From: CAVSRC01 sp963730325
Lineage (GTDB): Bacteria; Pseudomonadota; Alphaproteobacteria; Rhizobiales; Kaistiaceae
NCBI GenBank assembly: GCA_963730325.1
Contig: CAVSRC010000006.1
Span: 180,758-244,757 of the forward strand
Direction of reading: 5' to 3'
DNA length: 64,000 nt
Shown: piece after piece, positions 29,732-38,527 of the stretch
Position numbering within the stretch: the stretch's first letter is position 1
Layout: each line of letters begins with the position of its first letter
Made by a program: the position numbers and the translations under genes
The notes under the pieces: model-generated
Database searches by the model: none
The model's input: the letters and a program-made list of their open reading frames with translations, nothing else
Told to the model about the DNA's origin: nothing

Positions 29732-31171
29732 CTAGGAGCGCCGCGGCCGGCCGGTGGCTGCCTCCGTTGCGGGTGGGCGGCCCTGGCGGATTTCGGTGCG
29801 ATGTTTGCCGATCATCCGTAACATGGCTTCGCGGTTGCGCTCCGTATCGGCGCTGAGGTTGCGGTCATGGCGGCGCTTCTTCAGCAGGACCGATGTGGCA
29901 AGGGCGCATGGGATTTCGGTGTTTCTCAGCCGACGAAACCAGTCGGTGTCGCATCCGTGGCCCAGGGTGGGATCGAAATCTCCCACCGATGCGAATACGT
30001 CGCGGTGCGCCACCAGGGCGCTCGGAGTCCAGCCGAGCCTCGTCGGCTGGCGTAGATCTGCCGTTGAGTTAGCGGGGCCGTAGCCGTCCTCGTCGCGAAC
30101 CTCGCGAAAATTCGCAATGCAGGCGGCAGGCGCGGAGAAAAGCGCGAGTGAGCGCATCTGCACCTCCAGTTTGTCCGCCCGCCAGAGGTCGTCGTGATCG
30201 AGGAAGGCGATGTAGGTGCCGCGCGCCTCGCGGAGCGCCTGGTTGCGCGCGGCAGCGAGCCCGGTGCCCTCCTGCTCCAGGGTCCGCACGTCCGGCTGGG
30301 CGCGAAGCCAATCCATCGTTCCATCAGTTGATGGTCCCGCAATTACGAGGATCTCGAGAGGCGCCAGCGTCTGTCGCCGTATGCTTTCGAGTGCGCCCGG
30401 CAGGTATTTCCGGCCCTGGCGGACGACCAGCACAGCGGTAATGCTCGAAGGAGAATCGTCAGGCCGGGCATTCGTGTCTTCGGAAGCGGTGGCGCGCCGT
30501 CGTTTCAAGCTACCCCGCACAAGGCGCAGCCAATTGGCGACATGGCCGGCCTGCAGGGGACGGGGCGGTGTCATGGCCGTGACCGAACCGGGCCGCTGCC
30601 TGTAGTCGAGCACGAGGTCCGGGATGACGAGCCTTCTAATGCGGCGCTCCTTCAGCCGGATGAAGAGATCAACGTCTTCGCTCTCACACAGATGCTCGTC
30701 AAAGGGACCGATGGCGTCCATCGCCTCCCTACGGACCATCAGAGCACCAACATTGAAGCCGGCATAGGGCGGTCCCAACGCTTCCATCGAACCCGCACCA
30801 CGGCTCTCGATCCGCTGAACCAGGCCTTGCACGACGCCAGCCGAAGGCGCGTCTCGTAACGCTTTGAGCAGCAGGGCGAGCGTGTTCTCGTGCCACAGAT
30901 CATCCGCATCGAGGAATGTCTGGAAATCCCCGGTGGCTTTCGTCAGGCCAAGGTTGCGCGCGGCCGACGGGCCCGCATGCTCTTGCCGAAACACCTTTGC
31001 TTCCGGCAGGACCGATCGAACCATTGCCTCGACGGGCACTTTTGAACCGTCGTCGACGACGATCACCTCGTGGTCCCGGAACGTCTGGGCGCGAACGCTT
31101 GCCAGGGCGGGACCAAGGAAAGCCTCGCCATCCCACACCGGCACGACGACGCTCACGAGGGGAGCCGTCAT
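29732..31171 (-). CDS. Tandem GT2 glycosyltransferase (two GT-A domains)
   Basis: A 479-residue protein with two GT2 domains. The first (residues 5-215) has VSVVVPVWDGEAFLGPALAS, VIVVDDGSK and the DADDLWHENT metal site. The second (about 245-450) has SITAVLVVRQGRKYLPGALE, GLAAARNQALREARGTYIAF and DHDDLWRADK. Such double enzymes may add two sugars in turn or polymerise a disaccharide. It is coupled by ATGA to the kinase gene upstream (31168-31171), so it belongs to the PqqD B-kinase B-GT2 transcript. That directly ties the PqqD/kinase module to glycan assembly. Confidence 0.88.
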   Translation of the reverse strand: MTAPLVSVVVPVWDGEAFLGPALASVRAQTFRDHEVIVVDDGSKVPVEAMVRSVLPEAKVFRQEHAGPSAARNLGLTKATGDFQTFLDADDLWHENTLALLLKALRDAPSAGVVQGLVQRIESRGAGSMEALGPPYAGFNVGALMVRREAMDAIGPFDEHLCESEDVDLFIRLKERRIRRLVIPDLVLDYRQRPGSVTAMTPPRPLQAGHVANWLRLVRGSLKRRRATASEDTNARPDDSPSSITAVLVVRQGRKYLPGALESIRRQTLAPLEILVIAGPSTDGTMDWLRAQPDVRTLEQEGTGLAAARNQALREARGTYIAFLDHDDLWRADKLEVQMRSLALFSAPAACIANFREVRDEDGYGPANSTADLRQPTRLGWTPSALVAHRDVFASVGDFDPTLGHGCDTDWFRRLRNTEIPCALATSVLLKKRRHDRNLSADTERNREAMLRMIGKHRTEIRQGRPPATEAATGRPRRS

Positions 31172-32241
31172 GCTGCCGCTCCGGTGCGTCCCGACAACAG
31201 CGCATCGATCACGGCGACCGATGCATCCGGGTCGCGTGGCATGAGCAGTCGAAAGGCAGGTACCGAACGGACAAGATCGCCGAGAGAGCGAACCAGCAAT
31301 TCGCCATCCCCCTCCGACAGCGCGATCGTGCTGGCAGCGAGGAAGCGCAGGGCCGCCCGTCCCGATATCGGCACCAACCGTGGCGACGAGTCGTCATCCG
31401 GCGCGAAGGCGGGTGCGATGATGGCTTCTACGGAAAGCTGCGAAACAGGCTGGCCCGGCCTCGCGAGGTCGACATGCAGGATGTTCTTCATCTGCGTCTT
31501 GTCGACGGCGTCAGGACGGACGTTCCGCAGCCATCCTGGCGCCACGCTCGCGTCGGTCTTCCACTTCGCGGTCGTGTAAAGCGGATAGGTGACGGCTCCC
31601 CCGCTCCGCTGCGAAAGGAGACAGTAGTCATCGCCGACAAAGTCCAGTCCGCGTCCGAGCGCGGCTAGCGCCAATGTCGATTTGCCTGTGCTGCCCCGGC
31701 CGGCGATGAGAACGCCCCTTCCGTTCCTGCCGACGACGGCGGCATGCAGCGTGGACATGTCCAGCCGGTCGGCAAGGCCGTCAAACAGCCAACGGAAAGG
31801 CGCCGCACGCTCGTACCAGGGCACCGCTTCTCTCGCCGGGATCCATACTATCGCCTGTCTGCTGCACCAGTCGGCAATCGCCAGACCATGCTCCTCCCGA
31901 AGGAGATAGGTGGTTCTCCGGTCATCGGACCAGCCGTGTACGGTTCTCTTGTTACCGAAATCCGAACGCTTCCAGGCGAGGCGCGGTCGGGGCAGGCCGC
32001 AGGACGCGCCTTCGATGACGTGAATGGTGAAGGAACCCGGATCCGCGGGGGCGGTCGTCGCCGGTTGCAGAGCGCGACCATAGGCTCCTTCATCCGCAAA
32101 TCCATGGAAATGAACGGCGATAACGCTCGGCCCGAACTGCACCTGGTGTATGTGCGATGCGGCTACGTCCCGTTCGGCAAGGAATTGCGTGAAATAGGTT
32201 GCGGTCGCAGCCGGAGAAGCGAGGAGAGGCACGTCTGTCAC
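31168..32241 (-). CDS. HprK-like (serine kinase-type) P-loop protein B
   Basis: A 357-residue relative of kinase A. The shared core is WYERAAPFRWLFDGLADRL, LHAAVVGRNGRGVLIAGRGS with P-loop GRGSTGKS at 181-188, and FVGDDYCLLS. The N-terminal 145 residues differ from kinase A. I prefer the GTG at 32241, 10 bases after the PqqD B stop. An ATG at 32286 would overlap PqqD B by 35 bases and gives 372 residues. HPr kinases phosphorylate a serine on HPr; here the likely partner is PqqD B or a peptide it holds, but this is inference. Confidence 0.77.
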   Translation of the reverse strand: MTDVPLLASPAATATYFTQFLAERDVAASHIHQVQFGPSVIAVHFHGFADEGAYGRALQPATTAPADPGSFTIHVIEGASCGLPRPRLAWKRSDFGNKRTVHGWSDDRRTTYLLREEHGLAIADWCSRQAIVWIPAREAVPWYERAAPFRWLFDGLADRLDMSTLHAAVVGRNGRGVLIAGRGSTGKSTLALAALGRGLDFVGDDYCLLSQRSGGAVTYPLYTTAKWKTDASVAPGWLRNVRPDAVDKTQMKNILHVDLARPGQPVSQLSVEAIIAPAFAPDDDSSPRLVPISGRAALRFLAASTIALSEGDGELLVRSLGDLVRSVPAFRLLMPRDPDASVAVIDALLSGRTGAAA

Positions 32242-32251
32242 GGCGGGCGCT

Positions 32252-32683
32252 CTAGTAGTGCGGCCAGCCTTTCTGCGGATCGACATCGTGGATGGGATCG
32301 AGGGTCAGCAAATCCTTCATGTCGGTGTGTTTTTCGAACGAGATCGGGCGGAACTCGGACTCCACGGGACGTATGGAAACGCCCGCTCCATTCATTGCCG
32401 CCTCGGCGGCGATCAATATTCCCTCCTGGACAAGCCGCGACGCAAATTCCTGGATTTCGCGTTCAACTGCGCCGGAGGACGGACTGGCCGGGAATGTTTC
32501 AGCAATCCTGCTGACGGGCGCGGCACCTGTCAGCGCCGGCCAAATGTCGACGACCGATCCGCCAAAGGCAAAGTAGGTTCCGTCGGCCAAGTCGAGCACC
32601 ACGATTTCGTCGCCGAAGGAACTCATAGACGAAACGGAAGTGGTCAAATACGTACGCTTGCATGATCGATCTGCCCTCGGCAT
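32252..32683 (-). CDS. PqqD-family protein B with conserved C-terminal tail
   Basis: A 143-residue protein. Residues 20-95 are PqqD-like (SSFGDEIVVLDLADGTYFAF, then VVDIWPALTGAAPVSRIAE). The end, residues 117-141, reads KHTDMKDLLTLDPIHDVD, three residues, then GWPHY. The body is quite different from PqqD A but this tail is nearly the same. The start at 32683 aligns its length with PqqD A; a start at 32710 is possible. Neither has a clear ribosome site. It is the first clear gene of the PqqD-kinase-tandem GT2 unit. Confidence 0.75.
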   Translation of the reverse strand: MPRADRSCKRTYLTTSVSSMSSFGDEIVVLDLADGTYFAFGGSVVDIWPALTGAAPVSRIAETFPASPSSGAVEREIQEFASRLVQEGILIAAEAAMNGAGVSIRPVESEFRPISFEKHTDMKDLLTLDPIHDVDPQKGWPHY

Positions 32684-32859
32684 GAGACGTCGCCGGCATG
32701 GTACTGACAAAGCGATGGACTTGCTAGGTCAGGCATCAGAGCCGGGCGACCGAGGTCTGACTTCACCTCTTCTCGGAACCGGCGCGCAAGAAGCGCCGAG
32801 AATGAAATGGGCGTGGTGCGATCACGTTGCACACGCAGTTGTGGTGTCTCCCATGTCAT
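32644..32859 (-). CDS. Possible small peptide gene overlapping the PqqD B start
   Basis: A 71-codon frame beginning MTWETPQLRVQRDRTTPISF and ending 40 bases inside PqqD B. The MTWxxP start is like that of PqqA, the peptide bound by PqqD, but the PqqA Glu-x3-Tyr core is missing. The GGAG before the ATG is too close for normal initiation. Kept as a low-confidence candidate because of its position and N-terminus. Confidence 0.25.
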   Translation of the reverse strand: MTWETPQLRVQRDRTTPISFSALLARRFREEVKSDLGRPALMPDLASPSLCQYHAGDVSCRGQIDHASVRI

Positions 32860-33027
32860 CTCCGGGCGGCCCGTGACACGCGTCACGTGCTAGGATTGGC
32901 ACGCACCCTCGCCTCACGCCGAGCTTCCGCCTGGCCCACTCTATCTGCCACCTTTCTTCCATTCCCACACGTGTAAACAGTCAGGCGGAGGGACGCGGGG
33001 CTTGATAGCACAAAGAAAAGGAAAGCC
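32684..33027. other. Divergent control region between PqqD B and Wzx
   Basis: These 344 bases separate the minus-strand PqqD-kinase-GT2 unit from the plus-strand flippase. They hold the possible small peptide frame, a GTGAC/GTCAC inverted repeat, and an AAGGAAA ribosome site just before the Wzx start. I see no clear -35/-10 pair. Confidence 0.4.
32873..32886. promoter_or_regulatory. Inverted repeat GTGAC-N4-GTCAC in divergent region
   Basis: GTGAC (32873-32877), four bases, GTCAC (32882-32886), immediately followed by GTGC. It sits between two divergent transcripts and may bind a dimeric regulator. Such a short palindrome can occur by chance. Confidence 0.3.
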
Positions 33028-34329
33028 ATGTTGGCGAGTTGGACCAAACGCCAATTCAGGGGCCATCGGGCGTTGGCCGTTGAATTTTCCTGGCTCGTGG
33101 TGGCTCACGTGGCCATGCTCGCGGGTGGTCTTTTCACCATCAAGATACTCTCCAACCTGCTCAACAAGCAGCAATTCGGGGTCTATGCGTTGCTGTTTTC
33201 GGCCGCGAGCCTGATTGTTTCCTGGTTGTACAGTCCGCTTGGACAGATCGACATGCGCTATCTCGCGCTGTCGCGGCAGGAGGGATGGTCCGAGCGGTTT
33301 CGCCGCGATCAGGCGCGGATGCTGGGAATCGCGGCGGGGGTGAGCGTGTTGGCTGTCGTGCCGGCGGCCATCGTCCTCGCGCGGTACACCAGCGGCTTTT
33401 TGCTGACATTCGCGGTCCTGACCGCCTTGACGCTGGCCATGGGCGCGCAGACATCGCAGCAATTTCTGTTAATGGCGTTCCGCCTGCGCCGGGAAGCGAG
33501 CATCGCGCAGATGGTTGGCGCCGCATCACGGCCGCTCCTGGCATTTCTGGCCTTGTGGCTCTTCCAACCCGATGCAAGGGCGGCGGTCTTGGGCCTGGCC
33601 GTGGGGTTCGCCATTCTAGCGCTGGTGCAGGCCCGGTCGTTGCGCGCACCGTGGAAGACGCTTCCTGCGCAGGACAAACTTCCTCCTCAGGCGCCTGAGC
33701 ACAGCCTGCCGCCTGCGGGCCTCGGCAACTACCTTTCCTATGGTGCGTTCTACGCTCTGGTTGGTCTCATCATGGCCGTTATCCTTTACGCAGACCGTTG
33801 GCTGCTGTCTTGGTTCGGAACGCTTGAACAGGTTGCGATCTACGGGGCTCTGGTGCAACTAGCACTCGCGCCGGTTGGTTTCGCTCACTCGGTAATCATT
33901 CGGCTAGCCGCGCCGATCTATTTCGAAGCGGGCGATCTGAATCCGCTCGTAGAGGCACGGCAGTTCGGGGGGCTGCTCGGCTCATGGGCGATTGCCTGTG
34001 TGGTTTTGTTGACAGTCACGTGGCTATTCGCCGAGCCGATCGTGCAGCTGGTGACAAACCGGAGTTTCGCAGCCTATGCGCACATCCTTCCCTGGCTTGT
34101 CGCAGGGCTGATGTTGGAGAGGACATCGCAAGTGTTCGAGTTGCGTGGCGCGCTTGCGCTAAAGACCAGCGCCTACGTGCCGGCGCGCCTGCTGTATGTG
34201 GCGCTTGTGATGTTGCTGGAATTTCTCTTCCTGCGAAACTTCGGGTTCGAGACCATGGCCTATGGGCTGGTTATCGCGGGCATTGTCGGGGTTGCCTGCA
34301 TTTATGTGATCAACCGCCGGCACTACTGA
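33028..34329 (+). CDS. Wzx-type oligosaccharide flippase
   Basis: A 433-residue, very hydrophobic protein with about 12 membrane helices and few long loops, as in the polysaccharide transporter (PST/MOP) family. Segments such as LFTIKILSNLLNKQQFGVYA near the N-terminus and ILYADRWLLSWFGTLEQVAI in the middle are typical. It would flip undecaprenyl-linked repeat units to the periplasm, for polymerisation by one of the Wzy-like proteins that follow. A good AAGGAAA precedes the ATG. Confidence 0.87.
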   Translation: MLASWTKRQFRGHRALAVEFSWLVVAHVAMLAGGLFTIKILSNLLNKQQFGVYALLFSAASLIVSWLYSPLGQIDMRYLALSRQEGWSERFRRDQARMLGIAAGVSVLAVVPAAIVLARYTSGFLLTFAVLTALTLAMGAQTSQQFLLMAFRLRREASIAQMVGAASRPLLAFLALWLFQPDARAAVLGLAVGFAILALVQARSLRAPWKTLPAQDKLPPQAPEHSLPPAGLGNYLSYGAFYALVGLIMAVILYADRWLLSWFGTLEQVAIYGALVQLALAPVGFAHSVIIRLAAPIYFEAGDLNPLVEARQFGGLLGSWAIACVVLLTVTWLFAEPIVQLVTNRSFAAYAHILPWLVAGLMLERTSQVFELRGALALKTSAYVPARLLYVALVMLLEFLFLRNFGFETMAYGLVIAGIVGVACIYVINRRHY

Positions 34330-34337
34330 TCCAGAGC

Positions 34338-35513
34338 TCAGGCGGCCGCCTCTGCGAACACTTCGTCGACGACGGCGCAGGTCATGTCGACCTGTTCGTC
34401 GGTGATGGTCGGGTGGACCAGGAAAGCCATGGCCGTTTCGCCAAGTTCCCTGGCGACCGGCAGGCGCTGCCGAGGTTGCAGGCCCGTGCGCTCAAAGGCG
34501 CGCTCAAGGTAAAGCTCGGAAGCCGAACCGTGATAGCAGGGCACACCGCGCTCCCTGATCGCGGCGATGATGCGGTCGCGTGTCCAGCCCGGCGCCAGTT
34601 GCTGCGGCTCGACGAAGGCGTAGAAGCGGTACCAGGCGTGCTGCACGTCATCGGGAACTGGCGGGACGCGGACGACGTCGTGGCCTCGGCAGGAATCGGC
34701 GATACGCCCGGCAATGGCGGAGCGGCGTGCCGTCCACGTCGGCATCCGGTCAAGCTGAATGAGGCCGATCGCCGCCTGAACCTCGAGCATACGCCAGTTG
34801 CTGCCGAAACGGTCGTGCACCAGGCGCGGCCCCGGCGGGTGCTTGCGCTCGTAGACGCTCTCCCATCTCTTGCCGTGATCCTTGTACGACCAGATCAGCG
34901 ACCACAGGGCGGGATCGTTGGTCGTCACCATGCCGCCTTCGCCGCCGGTGGTCATGATCTTGTCCTGGCAGAAGGACCAGGCGCCGACATGGCCGATGGA
35001 GCCGACGCGGCGGCCGCGATAGATGGCGCCATGGGCCTGCGCGCAGTCCTCGACGACGAAGAGGCCGCGCTCTCCGGCGAGCGCCATGATCGGTTCCATG
35101 TCGCAGGGCATGCCGGCCAGATGCACGGCGATCACCGCTTTGGTGCGCTCGCTCAGCACCGGCGCGATGGTCTCGGCGGTGATGGTCTGGCTGTTGCGGT
35201 CGACATCGGCAAAGACCGGCGTCGCACCGACGGTGACGACAGCCGAGGCGGAGGCGATGAAGCTGCGCGGCGTGACGACGACCTCGTCGCCCGGTCCGAT
35301 GGTAAGCGCCTTCAGGGCCGCTTCGAGCGCCAACGTGCCGTTGGCCAGCGCCACCGCGTGGTCGGTGCCGCACCAGGCGGCGAAGCGCCGCTCGAATTCG
35401 CGACCGAGCTCGCCCGTCCAGTAGTTCACCCTTCCGGAGGCGAGGACCTCGCCAACGGCCGCGATCTCCTCGGGCGTGTAGGAGGGCCAGGGTGCGAAAG
35501 CCGTGTTCAGCAT
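34338..35513 (-). CDS. DegT/DnrJ/EryC1/StrS sugar aminotransferase
   Basis: A 391-residue PLP enzyme. The PLP lysine is in GAWSFCQDKIMTTGGEGGMV, and the family motifs GTDHAVALANGTLALEAALK and AVHLAGMPCDME are present. These enzymes aminate keto-sugar nucleotides at C3 or C4. The WbpM-like 4,6-dehydratase at 38696 would supply a 4-keto-6-deoxy-UDP-GlcNAc, so a UDP-4-amino-FucNAc or bacillosamine-type sugar is plausible. No matching acetyltransferase is seen. It is convergent with Wzx, with an 8-base gap. Confidence 0.9.
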   Translation of the reverse strand: MLNTAFAPWPSYTPEEIAAVGEVLASGRVNYWTGELGREFERRFAAWCGTDHAVALANGTLALEAALKALTIGPGDEVVVTPRSFIASASAVVTVGATPVFADVDRNSQTITAETIAPVLSERTKAVIAVHLAGMPCDMEPIMALAGERGLFVVEDCAQAHGAIYRGRRVGSIGHVGAWSFCQDKIMTTGGEGGMVTTNDPALWSLIWSYKDHGKRWESVYERKHPPGPRLVHDRFGSNWRMLEVQAAIGLIQLDRMPTWTARRSAIAGRIADSCRGHDVVRVPPVPDDVQHAWYRFYAFVEPQQLAPGWTRDRIIAAIRERGVPCYHGSASELYLERAFERTGLQPRQRLPVARELGETAMAFLVHPTITDEQVDMTCAVVDEVFAEAAA

Positions 35514-35690
35514 GGCTCGGTCGGGTCCTCAGTCTCATGGGCCTATCCCACGTGCCGGAAAGCGGTGCAACTCCCACCATCGCTTCAAAAAAGCGCGTCT
35601 ACGCAAACGAAAGGTGCGATGGTCTCGAGAAGCCGCCTGCTCGATCTGTTTTTCTGTAAAATGTACTCTAGGAGATGAGACGGAGGACAA

Positions 35691-37100
35691 ATGAGTAGGA
35701 TCGACGCCGCGGCGCTTGCCTTGACGGCGGGGCTGCTGGCCACGCCGTTCTACTTTGCGTCCTCTTCAGGGGGAATTGTCTTCGCACCGCAATTGGCATT
35801 CGACAAGCATTACACAGAAACCGGTTTCGGCATCACGATCGGGCTCTTTGGCATCGCCCTTTTGGCAATATTGATCGTTACTCGTCTTGCTCAGGCCCGC
35901 ATCCAGCTCAAATCCCGGCCCATACATATCGTGATCGCATTGATCGTTTGGTTCACAGCCATCGCATCCTACGGCTTCCTGACCAGCCCGGACCCAGTGT
36001 TGTCGATGGCGTTCTATGTTCAAACGATCATCCCACTCGGCGTTTTCATGGCTGCCCTGTCCCTTCCGGTTGAAGACACTGATATTCGAGCCGTGCTTCT
36101 GACATTCCCAACGGTGGGAGCTATTTCGATCCTGCTGATCGTTGCGTCCTTGGGTTACCAGCTGTCCTTCAGGGACCCCATTGAGGCGTGGGCTTATACG
36201 CAAGAGGCGTTCTTCGGTGTCAAGAGTATCCAGCCCGCGGTCGCTTTGGTCGGGTTTGCCGTGATCTTGGCCGAATTCGGGGCGAGTGACCGGCGCGTAT
36301 CAGGTGGCCTACTCTGGATGCTGTTTGCCGTCCACGCGATCTACATCCTCACACTCTGGTCGCGTACTGGTATCGCGATTTTTGGGATTGTATTCGGCCT
36401 TTGGTGGCTGCGTGAAGTCCGGCGGTCCTACCGCGGCCAATCCAAATGGTACTTGGCGATAATTACCGGTTCGGTCATGGCCACGATGGCGATCGGGAAT
36501 ATTGTCATCGGTGGCACGTCTATGCGGCCCACTGTCGCCTCGTCTCTTGATTTGACGCAGGCGGCGCCGCTCAAGATGACGCAACATTTGCCTCCGCCCG
36601 GGATCACGATATCATCACTCAAGCCGGTCCTCGCCGGAGCCATGGACACGCCGAAGGCCGGCCTCGGGAATTACACGAATAGGAGTGACGAAAGAAGGCT
36701 CCAACTTCTCTTCGATGGCATCGATAGACTTTTGGAGAGCCCCCTGGTTGGCGATGCGTTCCAGCCCGTGCCTCCGGGTGAAGTGATTGAAGGTAGAGCG
36801 GTCAAAGCGCAGAAGCTCTATCCTTCCCACAACCAATACGTTGATATTGGGATTCGTGCTGGCCTCCCCGCTGTCGTCTTGTTTTTGACGCTTCTGATGT
36901 CGATCGGAGTGAGTTTATGGCGCCGCCGGGGCAACGATTTCTTCGGCCAGATGGCCAGGGTGTCGCTGTTTGTCCTGGTGGCTCTTTTGGTCGCAAATTT
37001 CTTTCAGATCTATTTCATCGTCACGCAAAGCGCTGCCGCCATATACATGCTATTCGGTCTTTCCCTGCGTCACGAGGTACGACCCGGATGGAAGGTTTAA
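35691..37100 (+). CDS. O-antigen ligase/polymerase-like membrane protein
   Basis: A 469-residue protein with about 11 membrane helices and a large periplasmic loop (about residues 265-385). The loop ends in LYPSHNQYVDIGIRAGLPAV, which has the His and the GxxG-type ending typical of the O-antigen ligase/Wzy_C superfamily. It could polymerise repeat units or ligate chains. Base composition is clearly less GC-rich than the window average. It overlaps the next gene by 13 bases. Confidence 0.78.
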   Translation: MSRIDAAALALTAGLLATPFYFASSSGGIVFAPQLAFDKHYTETGFGITIGLFGIALLAILIVTRLAQARIQLKSRPIHIVIALIVWFTAIASYGFLTSPDPVLSMAFYVQTIIPLGVFMAALSLPVEDTDIRAVLLTFPTVGAISILLIVASLGYQLSFRDPIEAWAYTQEAFFGVKSIQPAVALVGFAVILAEFGASDRRVSGGLLWMLFAVHAIYILTLWSRTGIAIFGIVFGLWWLREVRRSYRGQSKWYLAIITGSVMATMAIGNIVIGGTSMRPTVASSLDLTQAAPLKMTQHLPPPGITISSLKPVLAGAMDTPKAGLGNYTNRSDERRLQLLFDGIDRLLESPLVGDAFQPVPPGEVIEGRAVKAQKLYPSHNQYVDIGIRAGLPAVVLFLTLLMSIGVSLWRRRGNDFFGQMARVSLFVLVALLVANFFQIYFIVTQSAAAIYMLFGLSLRHEVRPGWKV

Positions 37101-38527
37101 CTTTATGGGCGTTGATCTTTGCCTGCATCTGCATGTTTGCGCTTTTTGCATACTACCGCTACCCACGTCGCATTGAAGACCCGGCGACAATTGTGTTAGC
37201 TACTTTTTTTGTTGGTGTTGTATTAAAGGCCCTTTATTACTATGTAATTAGGCCAGTTGATCCTGATCCGCTCAACGGCGTTCCTACACAGGTAGTGCTT
37301 GTCGTAGGAATGACGTTCATCGCGCTTTGCATCGGTGCTTACCTCGTTGGGTTAAGACTGCCAATCGCTGTTGACTTGCCCTCGCTGGAGCAGTTCCGTC
37401 CAAATTTGAGAGTGGCTGTCGTCATTTCTACGGTAGCCGTGGTGGCAGCCACGGCTGGAATTTTGATTTTTCTCTTCAAAGAGGATGCTTTTCGGACCGC
37501 CGATTTTTTCTCCAAGCGATTTAATCTTATTGAAGGCGGTGCTACTTCGCGCTTTTTTGTATTCGATTACTGGGTCTATAAGCTCCTGTCAGGTGTCAAG
37601 TATGCTTTTTACCTGCTACTAGTCGCCTGGATAGCTCGCGATGAGAAGGCTGGGGTTTTGTTTTATCTAGTTATTACTTTAGCATTAGCGCTGACCGTCA
37701 CGATCTCAGCGATCTTTGCCAACAGATCTGGCACTCTTATTCTCTTGCTCGATTTGATGGTATTGATCGCTGTGCAGTTTTCCTTCAAACGCGCTGTCGT
37801 ACTTGGACTTCTAGGCGTGGTGGCGGCCACCATGATGATCGTCAGTACGGCCAATCGCTTCTGGGTACCGATGGACATACCATCTGACGCAATAGTAGTT
37901 GAAGAATCGGCCACTCAACAGACGGTGGGTGGCGAATTAGGTGTGCCCGATCCGCAGCATGCTAGGCCGGACGTGAATTGGTACGTCAATCTGGTCGGTG
38001 TACACGGGGCGCATAAGATAAAGGCGTCTATTGCGGGCCGCTATTTTATTGACCTTTACAAGACGGCTTGGATAGTTAGAGCGGTTCCCGACAAACTGCC
38101 TTACCTGAAAGGTGAATCGTTCATCGGTTGGCCATTTGTTTTGGTTCCCGACTCCTGGTGGCCTTCCAAACCGATTTTTGCGAAGATCTCAGATATTCTG
38201 TCCGCTGATCTGTATGGCAATGATAGAAACAATGTCCCGCCCGGATTAATAGGAGAGGCATTTTGGAATTTTGGTTGGCTCGGGTTCATTGCTGTCGGGT
38301 TCGCCGGCGCAATCACCGCGATCGCATACAACACGTATATCTGCCATCGAGATGACCCCGTTGTGCAAGTCGTCTACGCGATGATCGTCACGCGTGCTAC
38401 GCTCATCATGTTCAATTCCACCTTTGGCGACGCCATCCTAGAATCCTTGGCGGATGTCGGCGCCGTGCTGGTGCTTTTGCTTGTTTGTCGACTCGCTATG
38501 TCGAAACAGGTTCAAGAGAACGCTTGA
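37088..38527 (+). CDS. Wzy-type O-antigen polymerase candidate
   Basis: A 479-residue protein with about 12 membrane helices. A long loop (about 265-365) contains HARPDVNWYVNLVGVHGAHK and PDKLPYLKGESFIGWPFVLV, and a later segment reads NNVPPGLIGEAFWNFGWLGF. The E-x-F-x-N-F-G-x-x-G pattern is common in O-antigen polymerases of the oligosaccharide repeat unit type. The first half is strikingly AT-rich for this genome, with rare-type codons such as TTA and ATA, a sign of transfer. The start ATG at 37088 overlaps the previous stop. Donor linkage is unknown. Confidence 0.75.
   Translation: MEGLTLWALIFACICMFALFAYYRYPRRIEDPATIVLATFFVGVVLKALYYYVIRPVDPDPLNGVPTQVVLVVGMTFIALCIGAYLVGLRLPIAVDLPSLEQFRPNLRVAVVISTVAVVAATAGILIFLFKEDAFRTADFFSKRFNLIEGGATSRFFVFDYWVYKLLSGVKYAFYLLLVAWIARDEKAGVLFYLVITLALALTVTISAIFANRSGTLILLLDLMVLIAVQFSFKRAVVLGLLGVVAATMMIVSTANRFWVPMDIPSDAIVVEESATQQTVGGELGVPDPQHARPDVNWYVNLVGVHGAHKIKASIAGRYFIDLYKTAWIVRAVPDKLPYLKGESFIGWPFVLVPDSWWPSKPIFAKISDILSADLYGNDRNNVPPGLIGEAFWNFGWLGFIAVGFAGAITAIAYNTYICHRDDPVVQVVYAMIVTRATLIMFNSTFGDAILESLADVGAVLVLLLVCRLAMSKQVQENA

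Noticed and set aside
24641..32683. PQQ biosynthesis
   Set aside because: PqqB, PqqC and the radical SAM enzyme PqqE are absent; only PqqD-like proteins occur, and with unrelated partners.
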